Shown piece after piece: positions 45,888 to 56,359 of a DNA stretch of 64,000 nt (positions within the stretch are counted from its first letter, which is position 1; each line of letters starts with the position of its first letter). Both the position numbers and the translations under genes were made by a program. The notes under the pieces were generated by a model. The model searched no databases, was not told the DNA's origin, and saw only the letters and a program-made list of their open reading frames with translations. The stretch lies in contig NW_009799099.1 in the NCBI RefSeq assembly GCF_000213175.1, forward strand, positions 3,253,599 through 3,317,598. Direction: 5' to 3'. Source of the stretch: Neurospora tetrasperma FGSC 2508. Its lineage: Eukaryota > Ascomycota > Sordariomycetes > Sordariales > Sordariaceae.

Positions 45888-48049
45888 TCAGCAACAATCG
45901 CACCAGTCATCATCCAGTCCCCCTTTCTCCTCACCAGGTCCATAGTTCCTATGTTCACTGCCCCGATTTTGATCCCCCTCAACCTCAACTCCTTCGCTCA
46001 ACTTCGCCGCCCACCTCAACAAGAACTCATCAATTTCTTCCGGATTCTCTCCTCTTGCGCCTACCAGATTACTCTCCTTAACTTCCACCATCTGTTCCTT
46101 TAGCTTATACACTGTCGTAAATAACACGAAGCTCATATAGGCACTGTCCACCGCCCCGCTGATCCAAGCATGATGGGTGCTCAACGCCTCACCGCTCATG
46201 AAGAACTTGCCATTGCAATACACCTTATGGAAATCCGGGTACACGTCCTTGAACTGGCCCGGTCCGAAGAGCGCAAAGGCGCCTCCCTGCCAAGGGTCGT
46301 GAGACCAGGCGAAGGCATGGTGGGTGACGTATTGCGACCGGAGGAATTCGAGCGTGATGGGCTTCGGGACATTGGCGGCCATGGTCTTGGGATCGGCCTT
46401 GGAGAACAGCTTCACTAAAGCGTTGAGACAGACGGACACGACCTCGTCGTTTTTGGAGGGCAAGGTTTTGGTGTAATCCGGCACCAAGGCGCCCATGCGG
46501 GTAGCGTCCTGCGCCCAGGAGTATGAGACCATCAGCACGGCCGGCTTATCGGGTCCGTCGTTCCAGGACGGGTAGACGACCTTGGAGATGGGCAGGTCTG
46601 TGGACGAGACATCGCCTACCAGAGTCCACCATGGCGAGGCGAACTTAATGGCCACTTTGGTTGCGCGGTCGTAGCTGAGCGAGCGGATGCCGGTCAGGAT
46701 CTTGTCGGGGAGGTGCAGGCCTTCGATGTCAATGCGCCGGAGGGGGGCCATGGCGGTGGTGGAGAAGACTGCGCTATAGTCGGTTGTGGATGGAGACTGT
46801 CCCTTGGGACAGGTGGTGGTTACGCTGATGGCGGAGCCGTCGGCAGTTTCGGACATGACGGTTACGGGGCGGGAGGTGGTGACCTTGATCCCGGGGGCCC
46901 CCTTTACGGGCCAGTCGGATTTCTCGATGAGTTCCTTCATGCGGTCGGTAACCTGGCTCATGCCGCCTTCAAGGCGCTTCCACTTGACATTTCTGGCTTG
47001 AGCGAAGTCGCAGTAGTCGAAGATGGTCTCGATGAAGGCTTGGTCGAAGAGACCGGTAGACGTTTCGGATGCCTCACTCATTGCAGTCTCCTCGTACGTT
47101 AGTCTGGTAGCGACATGGTTAGTTTAGTGCCCATTCAGGTAGGTTCTATCTTTCCCCCTTCAATGCTTACTTAGGATCAGCTTCAAGCATTAGCCAAGCG
47201 CGGGTCGAGTAATAGTCGTTGTTTCCGCGCATGTACTCCTCGAAAGCCTTGCTTGGAGCCTGAGTGAAGCTCTGTATGACACTTGCGATGGCGTCATCAA
47301 ACTTCTTACAACTATTGGGTTCTAGTGTCAATTCGACTGTCTATCATGGTCAAAGTATTCCACTGTCGGAGCGAGACATTAGCGGAATCCTTACTCTGGC
47401 TTTTCGTTCTTGTACCACCACGTGTGTGGAACAATGTCTTCCTTTGTGGGCTCTACGTAGTTATAGTCCACCAACTTGTCGTCAAGTTTGAGATACTTGA
47501 TGAGATCAAGTGCACTATAGAAACTGTCAGTGGCTTTGCAATGGGGGCCGGAGGAGATAGCAAGAGAACCACATACGACTGCATAGTCTTGATCTCCGGA
47601 ATCCTCATCGCACCGATATCATAATAGTCATGCTCCGAATCCGGGTTCTCCTTATCCGAGAACCAATGGGTATACAGTCGTCCACCGACCCTATCCGACG
47701 CCTCGACCACATCAAAGTTATAGATTCCACCTATCTTGAGCATCAACGCAGTGAGCAAACCAGCCACACCAGCGCCCACAATGCAGATCTTGCCCTTGAA
47801 CACCGAGGAGTTTGGATCGTCCGAAAAAAGACCGTCCCTCTCTTTGAGATCATCTAGGGAAGAAGGGATAGGGCTGAAGATGGGCTTGAGGCCGCGGCCT
47901 TCTCTTTTGGACCATCCGTGCTTTTTGGCGTGCTCCTCGGTCAGGGATTTCGATAGGAGGTGCCTAGCGTAGGCGATGCGTAGGCTGTCGCCGCCGCCGG
48001 GTGGGAGGAAGTTGATGTCTCGGGGGATGTCGGTTTGTAGCTGAGTCAT
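45888..48049 (-). CDS. L-amino acid oxidase (flavin amine oxidase family)
   Basis: Exons 48049-47577, 47514-47395, 47311-47171 and 47103-45888, with introns of 62, 83 and 67 nt, give 649 residues. The enzyme deaminates L-amino acids to keto acids, ammonia and hydrogen peroxide. The FAD-binding motif is VGAGVAGLLTALMLKIGG (from about 91) with VVEASDRVGGRLYTH. IGAMRIPE, SYSWAQDATRMGAL and the terminal FFMSGEALSTHHAWISGAVDS are typical of the fungal group. N. crassa L-amino acid oxidase is induced by nitrogen starvation; this gene belongs to the same family, but paralogues exist, so I leave the symbol blank. The acceptor of the second intron is uncertain by a few codons: the choice aatag gives KPDCKKFDD. 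No clear signal peptide. The end DDDWCDCC is unusual. Confidence 0.88.
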
Positions 48050-49139
48050 GTTGGGTGTGTATGGGTGCCAGAAAAGAAGGGATCCAGGGAAAAAGGAAGT
48101 TGACGGGTGACGTGTATCTGACTTTCGCAAGTCTTTGTTGTTTGGGAAGTGAACAAGACCCTGGGGATATACCGACTTTTGTAGTGATTTTACTTCCTCC
48201 TTCTTCCCTCACAACTTTTATCAATAGACGCCATATCCACGTCTCCAAAGCCATATTCGATAGTGTATAAATCAGACAGCCTTGTGGCCAGCTGATCTTG
48301 CCTCGATCTGCCCTTCTTGTAGGTTGATGTCAAGGTCGTGGCTCGAATGGATGGGATCAGAGCCAGAGGCCTCGATCAACGAACTGGGGCAGCTATGCCA
48401 TTAACTCTTGGTGGAAAAAGAGTAAGAAGCCTTGGTAGAAGCACATTGGCGTATAGGCGTTGGATCAGAAATCTATCACGTTCTCAATTGATATACCTTG
48501 CATGAGCTGAATCACTAGCACGAAGCTGAACTGCAGAATGGGATCGGTCCCGCCGAGAGGCCTCGTGAGCTATGGATCTAGCGTCCTTTTCGAGCGTCAG
48601 CCCCATTGGTATTATCCAAATCAAGTAGGCAGGTGAGCTACATCCGATAATGAATGATACAGCAGTGTAAACTTCGTAGTGTGAGATTGAGCGAGCATTC
48701 TCTGCCTGACTCGGAAAGGAGTATGCGTTCATCCGTGATGTTGAAGTGGAAGATGGGATGGATGGAAATGCGACGGGATGGAGGTTGGACGTTCTTGTGT
48801 TTGAGAGGTTCGCCCTCCAGTACCAGTGGTCTTCAGCGTATGTACATCAGCGGGTTCTAGCGCTGTTAGTTCCCCAACCCCAGCGGTCCGAACCGTCCCT
48901 GTCATGATCTGCCTGCACGACCTTACCTAGAGGTACCTAGGATCCCCATAAATCTGACCCACTATCAACGACAGGGGCATGCATGTCCGGCAAGTGGAAT
49001 CCCGTCCCAGTTCATCGCAACAAAATCTTTTTTTTTTCACACCCGCACACAAAACAGATGAAAAATGACCCAAAACCACACGTGTTATAACACCTTTTCC
49101 ACATTCGACCTACAACAAATGGCGGTTAACCAAATAACC
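48050..49139. other. Intergenic before tRNA-Lys
   Basis: A copy of the AGGTACCT-containing motif lies at 48928-48940 (reverse orientation, ending TAGG rather than TAA). Open frames at 48484-48860 show no family. Confidence 0.5.
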
Positions 49140-49212
49140 GCCCGGCTAGCTCAATCGGTAGAGCGTGAGACTCTTAATCTCAAGGTTGTGGGTTCGACCC
49201 CCACGTCGGGCT
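49140..49212 (+). tRNA. tRNA-Lys (anticodon CTT)
   Basis: A complete intronless 73-nt cloverleaf. The acceptor GCCCGGC pairs with GTCGGGC (one G-U), the D arm contains AGCTCAATCGGTAGAGC, and the anticodon stem TGAGA/TCTCA encloses CTCTTAA. The T arm is TGTGGGTTCGACCCCCACG. A T-run follows at 49245-49258, suitable for Pol III termination. Confidence 0.97.
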
Positions 49213-50231
49213 CAATTCCCGGCGTTCCCAAACGCGCCTCTCTTTTTACATTTTTTTCGTCTTCTCATTCATATGACACCGTTCTCTGGTGTTTCGGCGT
49301 CCGTTCTTTCTTTTGCTCTTTCTCCCCGAACAATCTCAACCTTTTCTTTTCTACTCGTCGATCCGGCCTTCTTCTTCTTCTCATACTTATTGCCAGTTGT
49401 TGTTCTTTTGTTTTTCCATACCTCTCGCTGCATTCAAAGGCGATGCTCATGTTACTGATCCTGCTGCATATTCAACTGATGCGGACGTCTTGGTTCGTAC
49501 ATGTATGCGTCAATGTCTGGAGTTTCGGTTGTGTCGACGGCGGTCCCCGTACCATCCAATTTGACGTTGTAGTATATGCGATAGTTTTGAGATCTCGTCA
49601 AATAATGTCGAGGCCGGATGTTCAGGTACACTCTGCATGTCCCCAGGGACTGTCACCGTCAGTTGTGCGGCCAGATGGAACAGGATGGCTGACCAGCCGG
49701 GCAGCTGGCCAACGACAATTCCGCCAATATTGCATACTTACTATTCACATATAGGAGATCATAGGACAGAGTCGTACACTTTCGGAGAATAAGAGCACAA
49801 GGCATACGAGGCAAATTACAACCCCCTCTCTATCAAATGCCACCTCAAGATTGTGTTTTGATGTCACCAAGCAACTGTACACTCGTGCTGTTCAGATTAT
49901 CATGTCTCTATATTCTTGATCAGAATCTTATCAACCCTGACTAATCTCCACTTGGCATGGTATATTCTTTCAATCCCAAGATCATGGCCATTTACCGGCC
50001 AGACCAAATCAATCCCTGTAGACATGTCATCTTCAAGCACAAATGAGACGGATAACAACACAGCGGGGAAATTCTTAAAACACAAATAGTAAACTACCAA
50101 AACAAGCCGTACCTAACCAAAACGCCTTTAACACGAGCCAAACCAATGTATACAAAAACCAAACCCGCCGTGATCGTAGCCAAACTCCAACCAAAGTAGT
50201 ACCACCTCTATCAGGTTCACTGATCCTTAAT
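49213..50231. other. Intergenic, nothing recognised
   Basis: A long open frame here (49065-49754) only runs through the tRNA and has no coding character. The 3' flank of the triple protease gene begins near 50231. Confidence 0.5.
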
Positions 50232-53200
50232 TCACGGTTCCTCAGAAACCTCCTCCTCATCCTCATCCTCATCCTCATCCTCATCCTCATCCTCATCCTC
50301 ATCCTCATCCTCATCCTCATCCTCATCCTCATCCTCATCCTCATCCTCATCCTCATCCTCATCCTCATCCTCATCCTCATCCTCATCCTCATCCTCCGTC
50401 TCGTCCTCCGCCTCGTCCTGCTCTTTCCAATTAGGAGGTATTTCTTCCTGCTCAATAAGCGCCTGAACATGCCGTTGTTGCTCGGCATAGAACCACCTCA
50501 ACCTGTCTCTCATAACATCCGCTTTTTTCCCGCTGTAATACAACTTGTACGTTGTCTTACACATTTCCTTCAACTCCTCCCAACCCTTTTCTTCGAGATC
50601 TTCCTCGTAACCCTCGGGTTCATCGTACCACATCAACGCGTCGATGAGACCTTCGACGGTTTTTTCAGCCCTATAGGTGAGGGTTCTATGCTCGTCACCA
50701 GGTCCAGCAATTAGCCTTCTTTTGCACTCTTCTATCAGATCGGCCTTGAGCATCGCTCTAAATCTGGCCCTCCTGGACTCCCTCCAAGTAAGCTCCTCAA
50801 CGTCATCATCTGACTCCTCAGCAGCTTCTACTTCCTGAGCAGCCTCTGCCTCCTGAGCAGCCTCTGCCTTCTGAGCAGCCTCTGCCTCCTGAGCAGCCTC
50901 TGCCTCCTGAGCAGCCTCTGCCTCCTGAGCAGCCTCTGCCTTCTGAGCAGCCTCTGCCTCCTGAGCAGCCTCTGCCTTTTCGGCGGCTTGTCGTTGCCTC
51001 TCACTCGATCTCGTAGGCGGCTCCCCCTTGGCTCGTTTAGCAGGCTTTGGCTCGATGTCTGGTGGCGGTGTCTTTCTCTTGTTGTTGGGGCTCAGAGCGG
51101 GATTCTCCGTGGGGTTGTCTTCAGCGGTATGCTTGGACCTCTTGCTTAATCGACCAGACGGCTCATCATCATGGTCATTTGCCGCTCCACGTTTAAGAGA
51201 GTTGGAAGTCCCTTGCTGCTGGTTCTCCTTCTCGCGCTCCTTCTCCTGCTCCTTCTCCTTCTCCTTCTCGAGCTCCCTCTCCTTCTCCCTCTCCTTCTCC
51301 CTCTCCTTCTCCCTCTCCTTCTCCCTCTCCTTCTCGAGCTCCCTCTCCCTCTCCCTCTCCCTCTCCCTCTCCTTCTCCCTCTCCTTCTCCTTCTCCTGCT
51401 CCTGCGCCTGTTCCTGTTTCTGTTTCTGTTCATGTTCCTCTCGCGCCCTCAGGTTCCGCTCCTTCATCTCCCTGTCGTACTTCTCCTTCTGTTCTTTTCT
51501 ATTCTTCTCCCGTGCCTCTCGCGCCTTTCGCTCCTGCTGATTCAGAATTTCCAACTCACTCGGGTTATTTGTCACTGAGTTGATCACTGCATCGAACGAC
51601 ATGTTGGCCCGGTTCATTATGGAATCATCCTGCATTTCCATCAATAGTGCCTCGTCAGCATTCTCTTGCTTCATTCTTTCGGCGACATTGGGAATATCTT
51701 CATCCAGCATGAGGCCGAAGATGCCATGTAAAGATCGCTTCATTATCTCTGTGAGGTTGTCCGCGGTCACGCTACCAGCCGGACCAACCGGATCCGGATC
51801 GGTCTCCAGGGCGAGACACGGCAACTTGTCCCATCCAAGAATGCCGAAGCGGAGCATTGCCATGGCATTCGCAATGGCATGCAAGCTGCACTCCCAATTT
51901 CGGGTTTGCAGTGTGACGGGAACCTGGAATGCCTGACTCGTTGCGGGAATCGGTTTGTTACACCGACGAAGCCAATCTTCAAAAGCATCGATAGCTCTTC
52001 TGAACCTCCGCAAGCCACGGGCCAGGGAGTCAAAGTGCCACAGGTGACCGGTTTCGGCTTCCCGGACGATTACTGTCCAATGGGTAGGATGGTGAATAAA
52101 GTGAACCGTGTAGCGGGCTTGGTTGAACAGCCGCTCTTCAACCTCTCCAAAATCGGAGCTGTCAAAACCCCAGACACTTTGGTCTACGTCCGAGAATGTT
52201 CGCGCTGGTTGCAGATTCGAGTCATCATCCGGGTCGGGGACATCGATTATAAAGGGATGTGGCGCGATCCACCAATGTCCATTCTCAAAAGGTCCCAATG
52301 GGGGAGGTGGAATGACAGACTCTTCCTTCTGGACATACGTAATGAGTCGACTAGCTAAATGATACATCCCTTTCCCATCGAGCCAGTCACCATGGCGCGA
52401 ATTCAGTAAAGCGTCGTTAATATCTGCAAAGGCTTGTTCGGCGTAGGGAGACTGATTGAGTATGACACGATCGCAAGATGGCGATTTGTGTGTAGACACC
52501 TGAGAATAGGCATAAACCTTGTCGAGCTTCATTTTGGCGTTGAACGGCTCCTCATTGACTGAACGGACATACTCTGCCCGTAAAGGTATGGATGGATAGG
52601 TAGGAAACCGAAATTCTGAGCGTTGTTTCTCATGTTGGACCTTGTTAAAAAAATTGGGATGAGGCACGGCATGTTTATTCCCATGATGTCTTGGAATGGT
52701 CTCAGTTACGGCGGAATTTTCGCCGGGCGGCTGGCTGGATTTTGCCATGGCGTTCGAAGGTTTACGTGCAGAGCCTCCTTGGTTAGATTTCCCGAACCGG
52801 TCTGGGTTGGAGTTTCTAGAAGAGCTCGCGTTGGTCTTATTAGCAGAGTTTGAGTTTGCATTCTTGTTTGATGTTGAAACAGCCTCAGCAGTCCCGTTTC
52901 CATCATCTTTGGAAGTGGTGGGTGGCAAAGAGACTCCCATTAGGCCGTGTAAAGAGCCTATCATTGTTTCACACAACCTTTTTGAACGATCTGAAGGGGC
53001 TGAAGCAGCAGTCTGATCTCCAGTTCCCTTAGAGCCCTCTTCAAGCGCAATTGCTTCAAGCGGAAGTGCGTGCCAGCCCAAAATACCAAAGCGGATAAAG
53101 GCCACTGAGTGCGCGATAGCGTGAAGGCCGCATTCCCATCCAGATGATTGCTGCGGAGCCGGGACAAGGAAGCTCTGAGTGACTTCCTTTGGGAAGTCGG

Positions 53201-55148
53201 AATTAGGTTCTCTGCACTTTACTAGCCATTCGTTGAAGGCATCAATTGCACGATCTTTGCGCTGTTTTCGACCATCTTTCGTAGAGTCAAAGTACCATGC
53301 AAAATTTGTGGCCTTTTCGCGGATTATGACTGCCCAGTGCTCAAAGACTCCTTTGTCGTTCTGATGGGAATCGTGGTAATGTACCCAGTGAACAGTGTAT
53401 TTGGCGCTTTCAAACTGTTCGCGATCATTGGACCTATCTCCGCACATTATCTTGAAGTTCTTATCATTGAATATCTCCGGTGGCAAGATGGATGTGGTTT
53501 TTGCCGAGTTTTCGCCAGTGTCTTTGTTTCTCTCACATCTGATCGCGTATAAAATCGGGGCTAGCCACCAGTCTTGGTTGTCTTCTTTGGCTGGTCCCAA
53601 AGCTGCACCCTCCTGATCTTGAATGATTTTCATCAACCTTGTTGCATGAAAATGTACCTCTTCACCCTCGAGAAGGTCGTGATTCCTCATTTTCAACAAC
53701 CCATTATGAAGATCTGAATAAGCCTTGCGAGAGAAGGGATCGACGCTCCCATGCCCAAGTGAGACTCCATCATAACACTCGACGTGTACACGCCGATAAC
53801 TTTCTCGGAGGGTTTCTTCGTACTGGTCATCGAGCTTCTCCGGAAAAGACCAGTTAAAAGGGAAGTTGTCGTAACTGTGGAGATCTTTTTTCTCAACACC
53901 GACACTTGGGTACGTAGGAAAGCGAAATGTGCTGAGATCAAGCTCATGATCATAGTGTTCGGGGAGTGGGATCTTGTTACTGGCATTCATGCGCGGAGGT
54001 GGCCTAAATCCCATTGATAGCTCCATCGCCTTCATCATATCATGTCTCAACTTTGTCAACTTCGCCTTGTCGGTTTTTTCCCTCGCATACGTAGGAATCT
54101 CGTGCCAGCCCAAGAGGCCAAAGCGAAGGAAGGCTAAGGCGTGAGCAATGGCGTGCAGGCCACATGTCCAGGGTAAATCTTGAGGAATGACCTGTACATG
54201 ACGGTGGCGACCTCCATCGAGGACGGGGGAAAAGTCATCTTTGTTTTTGCTAAGCCACTTGTGAAGACTAGAAAGAACGGATTGGTGCTTCTCGTTGAGA
54301 TCTACCGTAGCGTCGTCCTTTGGTGTATGAAGAGAGTCGAAGTACCATGTGTGACCGGTAGCTCTCTCCCTAATAATGACGGCTAAGTGACTGTTCTCTG
54401 TGCCCTCTTGGCTCTTATCATCATTAGTCAACGGTCCTTTCTTGCATTTCTGGTAGCACACCCAGTGGACGGTGTAGTCCGCTGCTTCGAGTCTAGCTTT
54501 ATCCAATGCACCGAGCTCAGTGAAACCGTCGCCATCTCCATCAGGCTGTGCCTTGTCTGGCGTTTCAACTGAAGGAAGCTCAATGCTTTGATTCGGCGGG
54601 GCAATCCACCACTTTCCCGGACTGCCTCCCTTGGCGCCACCGTCGAATTGGCCAAAAACCGCTTGCTCTTGCTTTTGGACCATCGAGATGAGTCGATACG
54701 CGAAGTGATGAATGGCTTCTTTCGACGGCGAGCTTAGCACAGTACCAGGACAGTAATCAAAGTCTTCAGGGGCTATGTAGGCATCACCCTGTCTGCGGAA
54801 GGCGTGACGCAACTTGCAAAGACCGTTATGCTGTTGCTGATAGGCGATACAAGTATCGTTGGACATGGTCTGGAGAGTGTCCCCAAAGTCATTGCAGTCG
54901 AGGTACGGAATTTGAACCCGCTTCCAGGCATTGTAGAATTCATCCCAGTTTTCATTGCAGGGCCCATTGTAAGGAGGCAGCCAGCATTTGTGGAGATCTT
55001 CCGGGCTTATGTTGAAGTCGATATATTGTCGCAAGTCGAAATTTGCCAGATGAGGGTCAACATGATGTTTACCAGGGTCTATGTCTTTGGGTATGATGGA
55101 CGAACTAGTGGCAAACTGGATGCCATCAGCGGCATTAGACGTCGCCAT
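50232..55148 (-). CDS. Giant protein with three tandem Ulp1/C48-like cysteine protease domains, coiled coil, SAP-like stretch and acidic tail
   Basis: One exon, 1638 residues. Three homologous units each contain WW(I/L)AP, YTVH(W/F), a catalytic His strand, an Asp 17 residues later, and Gln-x5-Cys. Unit 1: His254, Asp271, Gln323, Cys329 ([11 protein letters not shown]). Unit 2: His604, Asp621, Gln667, Cys673 ([11 protein letters not shown]). Unit 3: His1023, Asp1040, Gln1081, Cys1087 ([11 protein letters not shown]). This is the Ulp1/SENP (C48) arrangement, whose members cut SUMO or ubiquitin-like tags. FRFPTYPS precedes units 2 and 3. After about 1200 comes a Lys/Glu/Arg coiled coil, then basic nuclear signals ([19 protein letters not shown]), an AEAAQE repeat (about 1391-1442), a SAP-like stretch (about 1515-1555, EELKEMCK...SGKKADVM), and an Asp/Glu tail of about 48 residues. 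All triads look intact. The substrate is unknown; activity is inferred. A stop ends the frame just past the tail. Confidence 0.85.
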   Translation of the reverse strand: MATSNAADGIQFATSSSIIPKDIDPGKHHVDPHLANFDLRQYIDFNISPEDLHKCWLPPYNGPCNENWDEFYNAWKRVQIPYLDCNDFGDTLQTMSNDTCIAYQQQHNGLCKLRHAFRRQGDAYIAPEDFDYCPGTVLSSPSKEAIHHFAYRLISMVQKQEQAVFGQFDGGAKGGSPGKWWIAPPNQSIELPSVETPDKAQPDGDGDGFTELGALDKARLEAADYTVHWVCYQKCKKGPLTNDDKSQEGTENSHLAVIIRERATGHTWYFDSLHTPKDDATVDLNEKHQSVLSSLHKWLSKNKDDFSPVLDGGRHRHVQVIPQDLPWTCGLHAIAHALAFLRFGLLGWHEIPTYAREKTDKAKLTKLRHDMMKAMELSMGFRPPPRMNASNKIPLPEHYDHELDLSTFRFPTYPSVGVEKKDLHSYDNFPFNWSFPEKLDDQYEETLRESYRRVHVECYDGVSLGHGSVDPFSRKAYSDLHNGLLKMRNHDLLEGEEVHFHATRLMKIIQDQEGAALGPAKEDNQDWWLAPILYAIRCERNKDTGENSAKTTSILPPEIFNDKNFKIMCGDRSNDREQFESAKYTVHWVHYHDSHQNDKGVFEHWAVIIREKATNFAWYFDSTKDGRKQRKDRAIDAFNEWLVKCREPNSDFPKEVTQSFLVPAPQQSSGWECGLHAIAHSVAFIRFGILGWHALPLEAIALEEGSKGTGDQTAASAPSDRSKRLCETMIGSLHGLMGVSLPPTTSKDDGNGTAEAVSTSNKNANSNSANKTNASSSRNSNPDRFGKSNQGGSARKPSNAMAKSSQPPGENSAVTETIPRHHGNKHAVPHPNFFNKVQHEKQRSEFRFPTYPSIPLRAEYVRSVNEEPFNAKMKLDKVYAYSQVSTHKSPSCDRVILNQSPYAEQAFADINDALLNSRHGDWLDGKGMYHLASRLITYVQKEESVIPPPPLGPFENGHWWIAPHPFIIDVPDPDDDSNLQPARTFSDVDQSVWGFDSSDFGEVEERLFNQARYTVHFIHHPTHWTVIVREAETGHLWHFDSLARGLRRFRRAIDAFEDWLRRCNKPIPATSQAFQVPVTLQTRNWECSLHAIANAMAMLRFGILGWDKLPCLALETDPDPVGPAGSVTADNLTEIMKRSLHGIFGLMLDEDIPNVAERMKQENADEALLMEMQDDSIMNRANMSFDAVINSVTNNPSELEILNQQERKAREAREKNRKEQKEKYDREMKERNLRAREEHEQKQKQEQAQEQEKEKEREKERERERERERELEKEREKEREKEREKEREKERELEKEKEKEQEKEREKENQQQGTSNSLKRGAANDHDDEPSGRLSKRSKHTAEDNPTENPALSPNNKRKTPPPDIEPKPAKRAKGEPPTRSSERQRQAAEKAEAAQEAEAAQKAEAAQEAEAAQEAEAAQEAEAAQKAEAAQEAEAAQEVEAAEESDDDVEELTWRESRRARFRAMLKADLIEECKRRLIAGPGDEHRTLTYRAEKTVEGLIDALMWYDEPEGYEEDLEEKGWEELKEMCKTTYKLYYSGKKADVMRDRLRWFYAEQQRHVQALIEQEEIPPNWKEQDEAEDETEDEDEDEDEDEDEDEDEDEDEDEDEDEDEDEDEDEDEDEDEDEDEDEEEVSEEP
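50254..50395 (+). repeat. Hexanucleotide repeat coding the Glu-Asp tail
   Basis: About 23 nearly perfect copies of a 6-base unit (CTCATC on the plus strand, GAT-GAG on the sense strand). Whole-unit slippage would keep the frame and change the tail by two residues per unit. Confidence 0.95.
50828..50978 (+). repeat. 18-bp tandem repeat coding AEAAQ(E/K)
   Basis: About eight copies of an 18-base unit built on GCCTCCTGAGCAGCCTCT, with a recurrent C-to-T variant that changes Glu to Lys on the sense strand. The copies are so alike that recent expansion is likely. Confidence 0.92.
51219..51430 (+). repeat. Purine/pyrimidine-biased repeat coding a Lys-Glu-Arg coil
   Basis: Irregular 6- and 12-base units (CTCCTTCTCCCT type) encode about 70 residues of KEKERE and RERERE, including two ELEKERE interruptions. 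The strand bias is strong: CT on plus, GA on sense. Confidence 0.9.
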
Positions 55149-56359
55149 TGTGTGTTGATGTCGCGGTTTTTTTTGGTCGTCCTGTGGTTCGGTTGTCTTT
55201 TGTGTTCTGTGAACAACTGAAGGCTTCTAACTTGGTGCCGGGGGTAAAGGCTTATAACGGCCAAAGAGAATCATGATATCGGCTTGATCGAGGCGACCAC
55301 AATAGTCGACGAACAAGGACAGACTGTCGAGTAGATCACGTCCGGGCGGGACGAGCAAAGGAGCCATTGTCAGAGATGACGAGAACAATGAAGCCACTTC
55401 CGAGTCGAGTTCGAGGACAATGAGACAGAGCATTCAACCCCTTGTAGATGAACCAGACAAAAGCCATCCAGGGTTGAGCCTTTGGTGTTCTCAAGCCCAT
55501 TGTTGACAGAATAACGGAGCAGGGCAGCATCCCGGTCCCTTGGTGCCAAAGACGATGGGAATTTGTAAGCTTCTGGCAATCGAAGAAGGCTTGTAATGGT
55601 AAAGAGTCGAGAATGTGTAAAATTTGCTCTTAGCTCTGTTCCATGCTGTCCACGTTTGCAAACCGTAAAGGTGTGAAGAGTGAGGCCCCCATCATGAAGC
55701 CGTGGCTGGAGATCCTAACCCCGAGTTTGCGTTTGAGCATCAATCAATCAGACCAAGAACCACCTGCGAGAGTGAGTGTGATGAAGGATCAATGGGGGGT
55801 AAGTATGCTGCAGTGAAAGGAAACCTCTGAGGCCAGAGGTCGAACAAAGAGAGATGTCGTCTGTAGTGGTCCTTCCTTTTGTTGTCGCAACGGAATCATT
55901 GTTTTCTTTTTCCTATTTTTGGGAAAGAGTGGACGGTTAGACCCACTTTTCAGGAACAGGAGCTTGGCACCTCAGCCGTGGCAGGCGCAAATTGAAAGGG
56001 TGGGTTCTAGGTTCAGGTTCAGCTCCATTCTCGCACGTGTCAGCCGCACCACCCCACTGTAACGGCATCCTGAATTGTAGGTCTGGAACAGCCCCGTCTT
56101 AGCGCCCCATTCCCTCCCATTCGCCTCAGTAAACTAAAAGCCCACTGTTAGTTGATGCTTGGGCCAATGATAACTGCCCTGTACGGGCACTAGGGTCCTG
56201 TCGAAACTTTCACTTGGGACGACGTGGCTTGGCAGCAAACGTCCTTCCCTTCCCTTTTTGGGTCTTACCTACCTCTGCTCTCTTCCACTCGTCTCTCCCT
56301 TTCACCACTACATCGCCCTTCCTCATCCTCATCTTTCCTCATTGTTCTCTTTTCACTCT
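55149..56359. other. Divergent upstream region of the triple protease and DEAD-box genes
   Basis: Minus-strand frames at 55227-55579 (for example DSEVASLFSSSLTMAPLLVP) have some protein-like texture but shift frame and show no family. A CT-rich leader precedes the DEAD-box ATG at 56360. Confidence 0.45.

Noticed and set aside
49065-49754. 229-codon plus-strand frame
   Set aside because: It reads through tRNA-Lys and a pyrimidine-rich flank, so it is not a gene.
50075-50488. Minus-strand frame of alternating Met-Arg
   Set aside because: It is the hexanucleotide repeat read in another frame; the Glu-Asp reading continues the long protease frame.
51028-51578. Long plus-strand frames rich in Leu or Ser/Phe opposite the protease gene
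   Set aside because: They are antisense shadows of the KE/RE-coding repeat, with no independent coding signal.
55227-55579. Minus-strand frames before the triple protease gene
   Set aside because: Texture is somewhat protein-like, but the frames shift without splice sites and no family is recognised.
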